A stretch of 64,000 bases of DNA from Bacteroidota bacterium (GTDB lineage Bacteria > Bacteroidota > Bacteroidia > B-17B0 > Aurantibacillaceae). The position numbers and the translations under genes were made by a program. The stretch covers positions 1 through 64,000 of the forward strand of contig JADJSH010000008.1 of the NCBI GenBank assembly GCA_016711805.1, given 5' to 3'. The first letter of the stretch is position 1, and the number at the start of each line of letters is the position of its first letter. The notes beneath the pieces were generated by a model, which was not told where the DNA came from, ran no database searches, and worked only from the letters and a program-made list of their open reading frames with translations. This document shows positions 9,128-19,795 of this stretch, in pieces.

Positions 9128-9891
9128 CTAGCGACCTTTTGTAAATTTTATCTTAGAGATTTGTTTGTACTCTGGACTTGTTGCACCGAATACTGATTTT
9201 ACATAAGCCTTTACGTCTTTTACTGTATCAAATAATCCAGTTCCTGCTAAGTAAAGAGTTTTGTTTCTTAAGATACGAGCATTACTGTATGCTGTTGTTG
9301 CATTAATAACATTTGTATTGGTTGTTGCTAAAGTTGTCATTAATGTATTTAACGCAGGTAGTTTTAATGCTGTTTCATTTGGTAAGTATAATGGCTCTGT
9401 GTTAAGCAAAGCAATTATTTTACTGTAATGATCCATATAACTATCGTAACTTAATTGAGCTGCCGAGATGCTAGTATCTGTTGGCTCGGGTAATGGGTCG
9501 GTTGGATTTGGATTAATTACTTTTCCTGAATCTGCTTTAGTTAATTTGCTACCAGCACGTTTACCTTGCACTTTACGATTTAATGTTTTGAAATCGTTTA
9601 TTGTTTGGTCGGATGCACCGCTTGCTACTAAAGCGTTAAGGATTTTTGTTCCTAGAGGTCTTAATGGTTCAAAAGCGATTTCACGAGCGTTAGTTGAATT
9701 GTGAAATGCAGTTAAGGTTGTGTTGACTGATTGGATATTTGATTTTGATGTTGTAAGCAAGGTAGTTAAACCTGCTATTTTAATTGATGTTTTTGACGGA
9801 TTGTAGGTTGCTCCGTAACCAACGCAATAAGAGATTAAATCTTCTAAGTTTGCGACATTTTTGAATGTCCTGTTTCATAATAGGTACTCAT
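9128..9891 (-). pseudogene. Conserved Bacteroidota hypothetical protein (about 254 aa), one frameshift
   Basis: The ATG at 9889-9891 reads MSTYYETGHSK; adding one A to the run at 9858-9862 gives NVANLEDLISYCVGYG and joins the long frame that ends at 9128 with ...YKQISKIKFTKGR. The restored protein is mostly helical, with a central Pro-rich linker (NPNPTDPLPEPTD, about residues 136-148) and two similar helical halves. The closing stretch, VKSVFGATSPEYKQI, looks familiar from unnamed proteins of this phylum. No signal peptide. It lies in the large cassette unit downstream of gajB, separated from it by a terminator. Function unknown. Confidence 0.6.
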
Positions 9892-10077
9892 AATATTAAG
9901 TTTTAAAATTTGAATTTAATTTTCGATGTTCAGTTTTTCTTTAAGAAAATGAGCAAGGAAGAAAAAGAGTTCGGGTACTTAACATATTTTAGGTGGCATA
10001 TTATTTTTGTTTATTACTTCGGGAATAACGAAACACTGTGCCAATTAGTACAAATGAATTGTAAAGGAATGTTAAAA

Positions 10078-10110
10078 CAAAAAAGCCACTTTGTAAGTGG
10101 CTAGTTTTTG
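10078..10110 (-). terminator. Terminator downstream of gajB
   Basis: The hairpin AGCCACTT-TGT-AAGTGGCT (10084-10102) has a T run on the minus strand side (AAAAAA at 10078-10084 on the plus strand). It follows the gajB stop (10151) by about 50 bases. A near-identical hairpin occurs at 14065-14082. Confidence 0.6.
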
Positions 10111-10150
10111 AGAATAACTGGTAATTATTTTCCGTTAGTGATAGAAGTGG

Positions 10151-11763
10151 TTATTTAATACATAATTTTTTTTTCCATTCTGACACGTCATCATCTGGCA
10201 CAGCCATCGTAAGAATTTTCTCGGTCTCGTAATTGCTACATAAATATTTCTTAATTCTTCATGTTCCCCATCTTATAACCATTTTTTAACATTGTAATAT
10301 AGTTAGATTTACTACCGGGTTTTCAACTAATAGTAGCTCTGCTTCAAAGTATTGCCTTTAACAAGTGAATTGTGCCATAGTAAAACGGGAAAACATCTTG
10401 CGAATTCAAATCATTACCAAAAAGTTCACTAATTTTAATATCAGAATTTGAGGAATTTACTTGAAGTTTAATGTTTATTTTATTGCTAATCAAGTTTTGG
10501 TTGGATTCATTTATCCAATCAACAAGTGTTTTGTCTTTTATGGGAGGTAAAAGAATCAATAAAATTAAAATGAAATCTCTATGATTTTTTGAGTCCATTT
10601 AAATTAATCAAGTTTTGTATTTGCTCGTTTGAGCAATAATAATTTTCGTAATCTTTGCCTCTATATAATACAGCGACATTTTTTTTATTTATTGTTATAT
10701 TATTCTGTTCACAATTGGCAAAGAAGTTGGAAATAATTAAATCAAAGCTTTGTTTGCTTTCAGATGGCGAAATAAGATATTCCTCTGACTTTGTTTTTCT
10801 TCGGCCATTTAAGCCCAAATATTACAGGAACATATTCATATTTTTAACGTCAGGATTAATAGAATTCGAAGTGGGGAATGAAGAAAGATGACAAGTAACA
10901 TTACATATATTCTGAGAGCTTCGTCTATTTTCATTTAGTTCAATTTTATCCCATTGGTTAAATTTATTGTCAAAAAGTTCAGGTTTTGCATTATTCCATT
11001 CAAAAATTGCTTGATCGCGGTCACCGATTAACATAATATTTTCCACCTTTCTCATTCAAATTTCAATTATTCTCATTTGAATTTCATCAGTATCTTGTGC
11101 CTCATCAATAATGTAATAATCAAATTTGCTACCTATATTTCTTTATTAGAGGATATTTCTCTATATTTTAAGTCTAATAAAGTTCGCACATCTGATTGGT
11201 TTAAAACCTCGTTTAAACAAGTTTTGTTTAGACTTAACAATATTCTTTAGGTTACCGTTTATTGATCCGTCTTTGTTATATTCTTGCCAAATAAAATGAA
11301 ACCTTGGAAGGAGCCACACGTAATAATTTTCCATCTTTAGAAAAGTTGTCTTGTCAAATATTGGTCATAGTCATTAGCGATTTTTATACTCCAAGTAGAA
11401 TGTGGTTGGCCAACAAGTTCAGGTCTTTTTTTACATCCCATAAGTAAGTTACCATAAGGTAGAAAAACGTAATTATTGATGAAACTATCTAATGTCCCAA
11501 TATAATTAGGATGTTTTAGGGACAACTGGTGTTTAAAATCTATTTTTAATTTATTTGATATCTCTTCATGAGCAATGTTTAGTAAATGAAAGGGGCAGCA
11601 ATTCCTTTTTAGTAAACTCTTTGTGATAAGAGCCTTGATATTCCGACACCTTCAGAGTAAGTCTTGCCGCTTCCAGGGCAGGCCTTTACAACTACGGTTC
11701 CTTTGTCATAGTATAAAATCTTTTTTGGTTCTCAGATAAATGCTGGAACATATTATTGTTCAT
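10151..11763 (-). pseudogene. gajB: GajB-like UvrD/Rep-family helicase of a Gabija system, several frameshifts
   Basis: Superfamily 1 helicase motifs appear in order across frames: start MNNNMFQHLSENQKKILYYD at 11763; Walker A VVVKACPGSGKT near 11690; IGTLDSFINNYVFLPYGN near 11490; Walker B YYIIDEAQDTDEIQ near 11110; motif III LIGDRDQAIFEW and motif IV LNENRRSSQNIC near 11030-10930; motif V GTIHSVKG-like near 10360; motif VI LRNIYVAITRPRK near 10230; stop 10151-10153. The length of about 537 residues suits GajB. The start overlaps the end of gajA by about 11 bases, so the two are co-translated. Known: GajB with GajA forms the Gabija anti-phage system. At least five frame changes, mostly single missing bases, so activity depends on whether these are real. 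Confidence 0.75.
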
Positions 11764-13764
11764 TAAGTATTACCCAGCGTAAAGCATTCTCAATATAATT
11801 TGGGACTTTTAAAAGCCGCTCTAAAGACTATTCTTGTTTCAAGTAAAAAGGATAATTTCTGTGAAAGCTCCGATTTGTCTTTATTAGCATTTATTTTGTT
11901 TAATAATGATAAAGCTCGTTTTGAAATTGGCTCTGCAAGAGGCAATGGAGTTAAACGTGGATGCATATCTTTATAAGTATTAAAAATAATTTGATAGTTT
12001 ACTTCACTAGCAATCATTAACTCATATTCAAAAGTAATTTCAGCAGGGAATGTAAGTAAATTTCCGTTTGAATAAGAAATAGCTTTGACTGCACGATCTG
12101 AAATTTGATTTACTTTGTTATTAAGGCATTGCTTAATTAAAGCATCGTACGCTACTAAATCTCCGAGTTCGATGTCAACATCTGGGTTATAGTTTCCAAT
12201 ACGATTGCTATTATCTATCAATTCTAATTCCTTAAGTTTCAAGAATATCTTTTTAGCAATTACTTTAGTAATTCCATTTTCAATATTTATAAAGTGATTT
12301 GGAGCAATTAGCCCTTTATCATTATCTGTAAGTATTGAACAACGTGAAGGAAGCCTTTTAACTATATTATTAGAGTTATATAATTTTGCAAATGGTTCAA
12401 ATGCAACTCCATTTACATTTACAATTTCAATACCATTTTTATCCAAATCGAATTCTGCATTGACAATCTGCGCAAATATAGGTAGTAATATAGATTCTGA
12501 TATACCTTCAACTAATATTGTTCCATTTGAAAAAACAATTGTGATTTAGTTACATCTAAAAATTTCCTTAGATAGTTTTTGTTTTCTTGATTTAAATCAG
12601 AATTTTTAATCGTGAATGAACTAATCTTATTATTTTGTTTTTGCAAGATTAATAGATTGTCAGGGTCAGATTTTGCCGTAATGGTTGGTGAGTGAGAAGT
12701 AATAAATACTTGAACCCCTAAATTTTTTAAATTATTTAAGTAATTGAAAAAGGTATTTTGTTTTTGTGGGTGTAAATGAGCCTCGGGTTCTTCAATTAAC
12801 AGAGCGTAATAGTGTTCAATTTTTTCCTCTCTTCTGTTTTTTAAATCGCCTAATACAGTTGATGCGTAAATTAGATTATTCTCCCCCAAGCCATTTTGAC
12901 TAACGTCAAAATATTTTTGTTTTCCAATATTTGGACCAATTAATAGGCTTTCATTATACACTGGTTTGCGAGTCAACACACCTTTAATTATATTGTCATA
13001 TTTATATTCCAATAAACGAAGATGAATTCTGGATTCTTTGTTACTTATATCGGCTTTTTCGAGATGTTCGTTCACTAATTTTTCACCAGTTTTTATTAGA
13101 CCCGACCATTCTTGATCTTGAATTACACTTTCAAGTTTAGAAGCTAAAGCATTTTTGCTTTCCTTTGTAAGAGGTTTCTCGATTTGATCAGACGCACCGT
13201 TTTGAACGTAGTATTTAGTTAAATCCTTAAAAAGGGATGTAATTTTGTTGTCTTTTGAATAAGGCTTTAATTCTGATTCAGCATTTCTAAGTGGTGCTAA
13301 GTATGTAAAATAGATCAATTGTGCCTCTTCTGGTTTTATTTGCTGCCCTTCTATATTACCTCCCCATGAACTCCATCTAAGATTTTTATTTCCATTTTGA
13401 CTTATATCTAATTGATACTTAAAATGTAATCTATATGCTGAATACTTGGGTCGTCTATGTTTTGTACCACCATACTATTAAAGTAATGCCTGTCTTCGGC
13501 TGTTTCTACCCTAAAGTATAAGTGAAACTCTACTGGTTCAGAATCTTCTTTTATTTCTGAAACGTCAATATAAAAATCTTCATCATTCCTTACCCCAATA
13601 TCTCTCCATTGTTTGCCATAACTAAAACATATACGCAAAGCATCTATTATAGCTGTCTTTCCAGAATTATTTTCACCAATTATTATATTTATTCCTTTGT
13701 TGAAATTTATCTCCAGCTTATTAATTGCCCGAAAATTATTTATAATTAGATTTTCCAGAAACAT
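11753..13764 (-). pseudogene. gajA: GajA-like OLD-family ATPase/TOPRIM nuclease of a Gabija system, two frameshifts
   Basis: N-terminal ABC-type ATPase: LIINNFRAINKLEINF then Walker A GENNSGKT (about residues 32-39). Walker B and D-loop at LLIEEPEAHLHPQ (near 12780), followed by VFITSHSPTI. After a break at the A run 12530-12535 the protein reads SNGTILVEGISESILLP, the TOPRIM glutamate motif, then SILTDND, the DxD motif. The end ...LRWVILNEQ stops at 11753. A second break lies near 13405. About 670 residues, slightly longer than the best-known GajA but normal for OLD nucleases. Known: GajA cuts DNA and is controlled by nucleotides; with the UvrD-like partner directly downstream this is a Gabija pair rather than a lone OLD protein. 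Confidence 0.8.
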
Positions 13765-13950
13765 ATTTGCTGAATTTTAAGTTTTATTTATTAAAGCTAA
13801 TATACAAATTAGTATTAAGTAAGCCATTCACATATTACAAGTTTAAACTTAGATTAATTTTTACTAAATGATATTAAATGGAATGATAGTAGTTTGAATC
13901 ATTACATTTTTAAAAAAATCTTACATCAGAATAAAGATAGTAGTTAGAAA

Positions 13951-14063
13951 CCATACGCCTGTGGCGCGCCTTTTGGTGCGTCAAGCACACGCGCAAATAT
14001 AGTGCTGAAAGCACACCTTATTGTGTGGGGAGGTAATTTAGCTTATTTGGTTTTTGCCTGCCT
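13951..14063. repeat. Truncated right-block copy inside the large unit
   Basis: It matches 18741-18853 almost base for base (CCATACGCC, GTGGCGCGCCTTTTGGTGCG, TCAAGCACACGCGCAAAT, GTGCTGAAAGCACACC, TTATTGTGTGG, AATTTAGCTTATTTGG) and stops in the loop of the long palindrome at TTTTTGCCTGCC. The other arm and everything towards the core are missing. The intergenic stretch 13765-13950 otherwise shows only A/T-rich DNA, probably holding the gajA promoter. Confidence 0.7.
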
Positions 14064-14064
14064 T

Positions 14065-14082
14065 GCCACTTTGTAAGTGGCT
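14065..14082. terminator. Hairpin like the gajB terminator
   Basis: GCCACTT-TGTA-AGTGGC immediately follows the truncated right block, with a short A/T stretch after it. It lies downstream of the M1 peptidase stop (14139) on the minus strand and may end that transcript, though the T run is weak. Confidence 0.4.
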
Positions 14083-14138
14083 TAATTTTGAGAAATTTGT
14101 ATGATTGTAGATTAGGAATGTAGCTCTCCGAAGTACCG

Positions 14139-17100
14139 TTAATTAAGAGGCGCTTTATCAGTTACCCTTCTTACGTTGTCGTGTACGTATTTATCGATTA
14201 ATTTAGAATAGGGATCTATGCCAGCTTCATACGGTTCTTTATCGACTATAATTTCAAACGTATTTAGACCTGATTTTATTTTATGCTTTTTATTGTATAA
14301 TTCAATAGGGCCATTATCAGTCGTGCCTTTTTGAAATATTCCAATATCAATATAGTCATTCATGATTGCTTCACTCGATTTGTTTTGTTTATCGACATAC
14401 AATTTCTTAGCATCTATAACAATTGAAACTTTGTATTTACCTGAAGGTAGTTTAACAAAACGTACTTCTTTCGTCACGTTCTCATAGAATGTTATTTTTT
14501 CAAAACCATCAGTGATAGCATATTTCAAACTATCAGGAGTGGCTGCTAAAAGCACTTTTTCAAGTTCAAGTGATGTTGTGTAAGGTGCTTGCTGAAAGGC
14601 GTTCTTCTTAACATAGGCTTTTAGTACATCGTTCATTTTTTGTTCGCCGATCAAATCGCCTATCGCATATAAAACAATAGATGCCTTATAATAATAAACT
14701 TCTGGTTGATATTGGCAATATAATAAGGCTGGTTCATTGTCTCCTCGTCTTCTTTTCTCAAAATACTCCTCCAATTCATACGCCAAATACTTATGAATTG
14801 CTTTTTCTCCAAATTCCTTTTCTAAAACTTTTAAAGCACTGTATTCAGCTAAACTTTCACCGATCAAAGCATTTCCCGGAAGATTAGCACCGACTACTTG
14901 GTGACCCCACCATTGATGTGCTACCTCATGCGCCACGGTAAAAAGCAATTCAATGAGTTGCTATTTCTGATTCAGGTGCGGCAACAAAATCACGACCTTC
15001 ACTAAAAGTTAAGATGTTTGCAAAACCTTGCGCACCGTCCATGTATCTTGGAAACTCTACAATTCTTAACTGTTTAAATGGATAAGCTCCAAAATTATTT
15101 GAGTAGTAGTCTAATGATTTTTTTGCTGCGTTGATCATCGACTCAATATTGTAAGGATGATGTTTGTCATAATAAACTTCAATATCAACGCCTTTCCATT
15201 TTGCGAAAGCGGTTTCATACCTAGCTGATTGGAAACTCGTATATAATAGTGCAGGCGCGTCCATTTTGTAATGAAAATAATTGCGATTGTTTTCTGTCCA
15301 TTTTTAACCAGATTTCCAGAACTAATTGCTGTTTGATCTGAACTTGTACTTACTGTAGACTCATATCTTATCCAATCTGCATCGGGTGAAACATAATTGA
15401 CTGTTCTAATTGTACTATCTTCTAAATTAAAGTTGCCCCTCTTTGGCAATAAACCAAACTTGGCACGTTTTATACTATCTGCAATTTCCCAATTTTCATC
15501 ATAAGAAATATTTGGGAATAGATCTTTGCTTGATAAATAAGTTCCGTTTCCAACAACATTTCCAATTGCATCTAAACCAAAACCTTTCACCGAATTAGTG
15601 TAACTGAATTTCAACTGCAATGAATCGCCACAATTGATTGGCTTTGCAAATTTGAATATTTTAATTCCATTAAAATCATCGTTGCTTATTTCTACAAGAG
15701 AATTATTCGATGCTTCAATTTTTAAGTTGTCGAAATCCGTGTTGTATTTGAATAGTAGCGAGTCAACTTTCCTTGTTCCTTTATTTTTTAACCAATAATA
15801 AACATTAGCAGTAAGAGTGCGGGCATCTAGATAGATATCCAATTGAATGTTAACCTCTACAATTTTTAATTTAGGAAGTGAATTATATTTCCTGTAATTC
15901 TTTTCCAAAGCAACAGTTTGCAGATCGATCTCTTTGTCCGTATAAAATTTATCAAGTACTCGGGTATTATAATAAATATAGCTCCCGGATATGATCAAAA
16001 AGGTAAAACTCATAGCATATCCTAAAAGATGAATTTTTCTAAAACTACTCTTTGCGAAAAGAAACCGGCTTTTAAAGTTCTGTTCTTTTCCTCTATACCA
16101 CATCAACGTGGATGTAATAAGTAACATACAGACAAATGATAGCCAATAAAACTTATGGGATATAAAATAATGGAAACGGTTTCCAAAACCATTCATGTCC
16201 GAATAGGAAATGTTCTGACCAGAATTGAACCATACAAGCCTTGAATAAATACCCAGTTCCTTATACAACAGAGGAAGGAGCAACATGACGGTTAAGCAGA
16301 TCAAATAACCAACATACCTATTATTTACCAAACCCTGGATGGACACCGTAAAGCAGACAAGTATGAGAACATTGAAAAGGTTATAGCCAAATAAGGCTTG
16401 AATGTAAACGAAAGGTTGGATATCCGTAAAGCCTTTTGCTAATTGAAAACAGATGAAGACAAGCACGAAATAGCCGATCATGATGGTATACATGCCAATG
16501 AGCGAAGCTACTTTGGAGAATAACAGTACCCAGCTTTTGGTTGGCATTGTCGAAACTATTTCGTCTACTTTAGAACTACGCTCCCGCCATACCAGTGCTC
16601 CTGAAAAAAAAACTAAAACAATATCTGCGTAATTTTTTGTAAAGGCAAGAACGGTATCTAACATCCTAAATGTTGTTGGCAGCGCTCGCATACCAAAAGA
16701 ACCGAAACGATCACCATCTATTAGTATTATAATTGTAGGCACTACGAGAATAGCAATAAAATACGGATTCTTAATAAGACTTTTTAATTCAAGTTTGGTT
16801 AATGAGATCCATTGTTTAATTGACAGGCCAATGTCGAATATAGAAGTAACAACAGGCAAACGCATAACAGAAGTGGTTTCGTTCGATTGTTCGGTATGTA
16901 TTTTCTTTCTATTGAAGAGATTAAAAGTTGAAGCGAATTGCTGAAAACTGAAACGGGAATAAGCGAGTAAAAACAAAAGCCCGGATATGAGCATCCATAA
17001 AATTCGATTGTATAGGAAATAACCGGTGAATGGAATCGCTAATCGGTTAAAATCTTCAGGTTTCCAATACTTCATCATCTCACTTACAGCATCGTTTCCG

Positions 17101-17745
17101 TATGGGTCTTTTAACGCCATAACTAATGTGCTTACTTCATCTGGCATCAATCTTTTGTTATTCAGGAGCATTATAAGAATAAGAGCGGTGACATACGCTG
17201 CGATCATATTTCTGCTATACGTAACGATGGAAAAGAAAAGAACTCCAACAAATAACGTATTTGGAATTATGAAATAAACAAAGCCTTGAAAATAATTCCA
17301 CAAACCATATGAGCCAAATTTGCCTGAAGGATAGATGTGTAAATTACCCATTAAAATGCAGGCTAAAAGCGATCCTGATAACACAAACAAAGCAGTTAAA
17401 TATCCGGAGAGAAAACGCCCTACTATATAGCCGAACTTACTAATTGGTTTAGTGAAATAAATTCCGTGAGAATTGTATTGGTAATCTTTTGTATTGCTGG
17501 TGCCATTATAATAATTAATACAATGGTGCCAACTAAAGTATTGTTAGCAATTGCGTTTAATATCATCGCACAATCATTAGCGGAATTTACATTGCTGCTT
17601 GTCTCTTCGCTAATACCTGGAATTAATCCTCCCAGAGCTGCAAAATACAGCACTACAACAAGAAAGGCAGCGAAAAAAAATATCCACGTACGGGGCTTTT
17701 TTTAAAATGCCACTTCAAATCAAATAAAAGTATCTGCCAAAACAT
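14139..17745 (-). pseudogene. ABC-2 type permease fused to M1-family aminopeptidase (about 1200 aa), frameshifted
   Basis: The start MFWQILLFDLKWHFKK is at 17745. Frame breaks coincide with A/T runs at 17697-17703, 17487-17490 and 15301-15305, and one lies near 14949. Restored, the N-terminal half has two sets of hydrophobic segments (for example VLSGSLLACILM, LTALILIMLL, and later YFIAILVVPTIIIL), as in ABC-2 permeases. The C-terminal part is a gluzincin: HEVAHQWWGH zinc motif, then GESLAEYSALKVL supplying the third ligand, with GAQGFANILTFSEG where GAMEN usually stands. This permease-peptidase fusion of about 1200 residues is a known Bacteroidota family whose substrate is uncertain. The ATPase gene lies 8 bases upstream. 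Confidence 0.75.
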
Positions 17746-17752
17746 AAAATAA

Positions 17753-18619
17753 TTATTTGTTTACGTGAGCAAAATAAACATCTTCCAAATTTGGACTGGA
17801 CGCTTCAAATGTTAATGTCGGTTGAATATCAGAAAGTATATTAATTTGAAATTTACCCTCTACCAAACGGGTAGAAAGCACATGATATTCTTTTTTGTAT
17901 TTATCCAGATCATTCTTATCAATGAACGAATGCCATACTTTTCCTTTAAGCTTATCTATGGCAGCTAAAGGTCGGTCTACTAATTTTACCTCTCCCTTGT
18001 TCATTATTGCCATGTTGGAGCATAGATTGTAAACATCCTCTACAATATGCGTGCTTAGAATAACAATTTTATTCAAACCAATTTCTCCCAATAGCGTTAA
18101 AAAGCGGTTTCTCTCCGTTGGATCAAGTCCGGCGGTAGGTTCATCTACTATTATTATTTTAGGATTTCCAATTAGTGCCTGAGCTATTCCAAAGCGTTGT
18201 CGCATTCCCCCTGAGTAATCATTTACATTGCGTTTTCGAACGTCCCAGAGATTTGTTTGTTGCAACAAATACTCCACAGATTGTTTACGTTCGGCATCAT
18301 TTTTTATGCCTTTCAGTAAAGCAAAATGATTTAGTAATTCTACGGCATTCACGCCTGGATAAAATCCAAAGTCTTGCGGTAAGTAACCAACTATTTTACG
18401 GACTTCGTCTTTGTTTTTTAGAACATTCAAATCTCCAAACATGATACTACCTGCATCTGGATCCTGAAGAGTACAAATAGTACGCATCAGACTTGATTTA
18501 CCTGCGCCGTTAGGGCCTAACAGACCAAACATACCAACTGGAACAGTGAGGTTAATATCATTCATGGCTTTTACACCATTACTATATGTTTTGCTTAAAT
18601 TCTTTATTACTAGTTCCAT
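17753..18619 (-). CDS. ABC transporter ATP-binding protein
   Basis: ATPase subunit partner of the permease/M1 peptidase encoded 8 bases downstream. Walker A GPNGAGKSS (about residues 36-44), Q-loop YLPQDFGFYPG, signature YSGGMRQRFGIAQAL, Walker B IIIVDEPTAGLDP, then the H-loop STHIVED. About 288 residues, with a C-terminal extension after residue 215 typical of ABC-2 exporters. The start is taken at MELVIKNLSKTY because ATPases of this kind normally begin there; a start four codons upstream (18631) is possible. It is intact, unlike its partner. The pair is cargo of the large cassette-like unit, which is unusual. Confidence 0.88.
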   Translation of the reverse strand: MELVIKNLSKTYSNGVKAMNDINLTVPVGMFGLLGPNGAGKSSLMRTICTLQDPDAGSIMFGDLNVLKNKDEVRKIVGYLPQDFGFYPGVNAVELLNHFALLKGIKNDAERKQSVEYLLQQTNLWDVRKRNVNDYSGGMRQRFGIAQALIGNPKIIIVDEPTAGLDPTERNRFLTLLGEIGLNKIVILSTHIVEDVYNLCSNMAIMNKGEVKLVDRPLAAIDKLKGKVWHSFIDKNDLDKYKKEYHVLSTRLVEGKFQINILSDIQPTLTFEASSPNLEDVYFAHVNK

Positions 18620-18740
18620 AATAAATAACAATTAACTCTTATATTGAATTAGTTCCGTAATGTGAAAGTTAGGTAAGTAAAATAAAGCAAAATAAATGGA
18701 ACTTACTATAGGTAAAATCACCTGAATTTAATTGTAGATG

Positions 18741-19023
18741 CCATACGCCCGTGGCGCGCCTTTTGGTGCGTCAAGCACACGCGCAAATAAAGTGCTGAAA
18801 GCACACCTTATTGTGTGGGAAGGGATAATTTAGCTTATTTGGTTTTTGCCTGCCTTTTGCAAAAACAAATGTGCTAAATTATGAGATAGCAAAAACGGCT
18901 TTTTCAAGCCGATAAAACAGTTCTATTTTCACACACAGGACTAGCGAGTTTAGTGAGGTCTAAACGTGATGTTTTGTGTCTAAAGTTATGGTTTGATTTT
19001 TCTGTCGGCTGGTTGCAGGTAAC
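18741..19023. repeat. Right-block repeat, copy 2
   Basis: The most complete copy. It holds the GTGCTGAAAGCAC hairpin (18792-18804), a long palindrome at 18828-18880 (AATTTAGCTTATTTGG then TTTTTGC, loop, GCAAAAA then CAAATGTGCTAAATT), an ACGGCTTTTTCAAGCCG hairpin near 18893, TTTTCACACACAGG, GAGTTTAGTGAGGTCTAAA, and TCTGTCGGCTGGTTGCAGGT before the core. Nothing coding is conserved between the copies. Confidence 0.7.
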
Positions 19024-19188
19024 GTTTTCGCGGTTTGCTTCAGGCCGTTTTGGAACCGTTGTCTACCGAAATGTTAGTTTAAAGATACAATGTTGCTATG
19101 CAATTGCAAAGCAAAAATTAAAAAAGTTTCTACCGCTTTTGCAATTGCTTTGATGTCTGCAAGGCTTGAGCAAACCGTGTGTTAGGTG
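19016..19188 (-). repeat. attC-like recombination site 7
   Basis: Minus-strand cores are GTTACCTG (19016-19023) and CACCTAAC (19181-19188). The outer stem pairs CGGTTTGCTTCAGGCC (19031-19046) with GGCTTGAGCAAACCG (19163-19177). The inner arms are GCAATTGCAAAGC and GCTTTTGCAATTGC. TTGTCTACCGAAATG is intact. Confidence 0.68.
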
Positions 19189-19220
19189 TCTGCCAGCCTA
19201 CCCAGTTTCATTTAGGTCTA

Positions 19221-19772
19221 CTATGTACAAGTTGTACAAGCTAAAGAGCAAAAGAATTTTGTCCAACCTACATATTCTTTTCCTTTGAATATTAAAGATA
19301 CTTTTACCCATTCATTCCAACAGTTTAAAATTTTGTATGAGTGACTGACTTGGTCTATAGGAGGATAACCATATTTTTGAGTAAATGTTTTTTTTGATTT
19401 AAAGTCGTGGTCGGAATATAATATAAGATAACCTTGGTGAGGAGTTGGATTGACTTTAAATTGTTTAGTGTTTTTAACCCAATATTTTTTTGATTTGTAT
19501 TTTTCAATAGTTTCAAAAGGTCTTACGAACAAATAGCCTGCTGAGTCTTTTAATATTTTTATTTCATTGCACTCTTCGCCAATTGTCTTTATTGTTTTGT
19601 CATAGGTTAAATAAAATGCTTTATTTACAGTGTCTTTTTTTACTGCTTTGTCGTCAAAGTGAACACTACATTTACATTTTGACACACTCTCTTGTCCAAA
19701 GCTAGCAAAGGAAATGTACAAGATTAATATTATAATAAATTTTGTCACTTTATACGGTAGTTTAAATGTCAT
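19221..19772 (-). CDS. Cassette gene: secreted hypothetical protein with possible SH3-like end (183 aa)
   Basis: An intact cassette gene between the cores CACCTAAC (19181) and GTTAGGTG (19803). Residues 1-27 form a signal peptide ending in SFASFGQ. After it comes a Cys-rich start (SKCKCSVHF), then strands, and a C-terminal segment WNEWVKVSLIFKGKEYVGWT ending CSLACTTCT. A WVKV...YVGW pattern of this type occurs in bacterial SH3-like domains, so cell-wall or protein binding is conceivable; this is inference only. It starts 24 bases behind the core, as expected for a cassette. Confidence 0.7.
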   Translation of the reverse strand: MTFKLPYKVTKFIIILILYISFASFGQESVSKCKCSVHFDDKAVKKDTVNKAFYLTYDKTIKTIGEECNEIKILKDSAGYLFVRPFETIEKYKSKKYWVKNTKQFKVNPTPHQGYLILYSDHDFKSKKTFTQKYGYPPIDQVSHSYKILNCWNEWVKVSLIFKGKEYVGWTKFFCSLACTTCT

Positions 19773-19795
19773 ATTTAAGTTTAGTCGGCTGGTTG

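Larger units (their letters stand above)
8504..19023. mobile_element. 10.5-kb large cassette-like unit carrying a Gabija-like pair and an ABC/M1 peptidase pair
   Basis: Bounded by ATTACCTG (8504-8511) and CAGGTAAC (19016-19023), with the left block and tandem repeats at 8512-9025 and the right block at 18741-19023, the same plan as the 3.7-kb unit. Cargo, all on the minus strand: a conserved hypothetical gene, gajB and gajA, a truncated right-block copy (13951-14063), then the ABC permease/M1 peptidase and its ATPase. The internal copy suggests two units joined, with Gabija in the first and the ABC/M1 genes in the second. No recombinase is visible. Confidence 0.45.

Noticed and set aside
7430..19023. 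Retron or diversity-generating element because of the large hairpins
   Set aside because: No reverse transcriptase motif (YxDD-type) was seen on either strand in the window.
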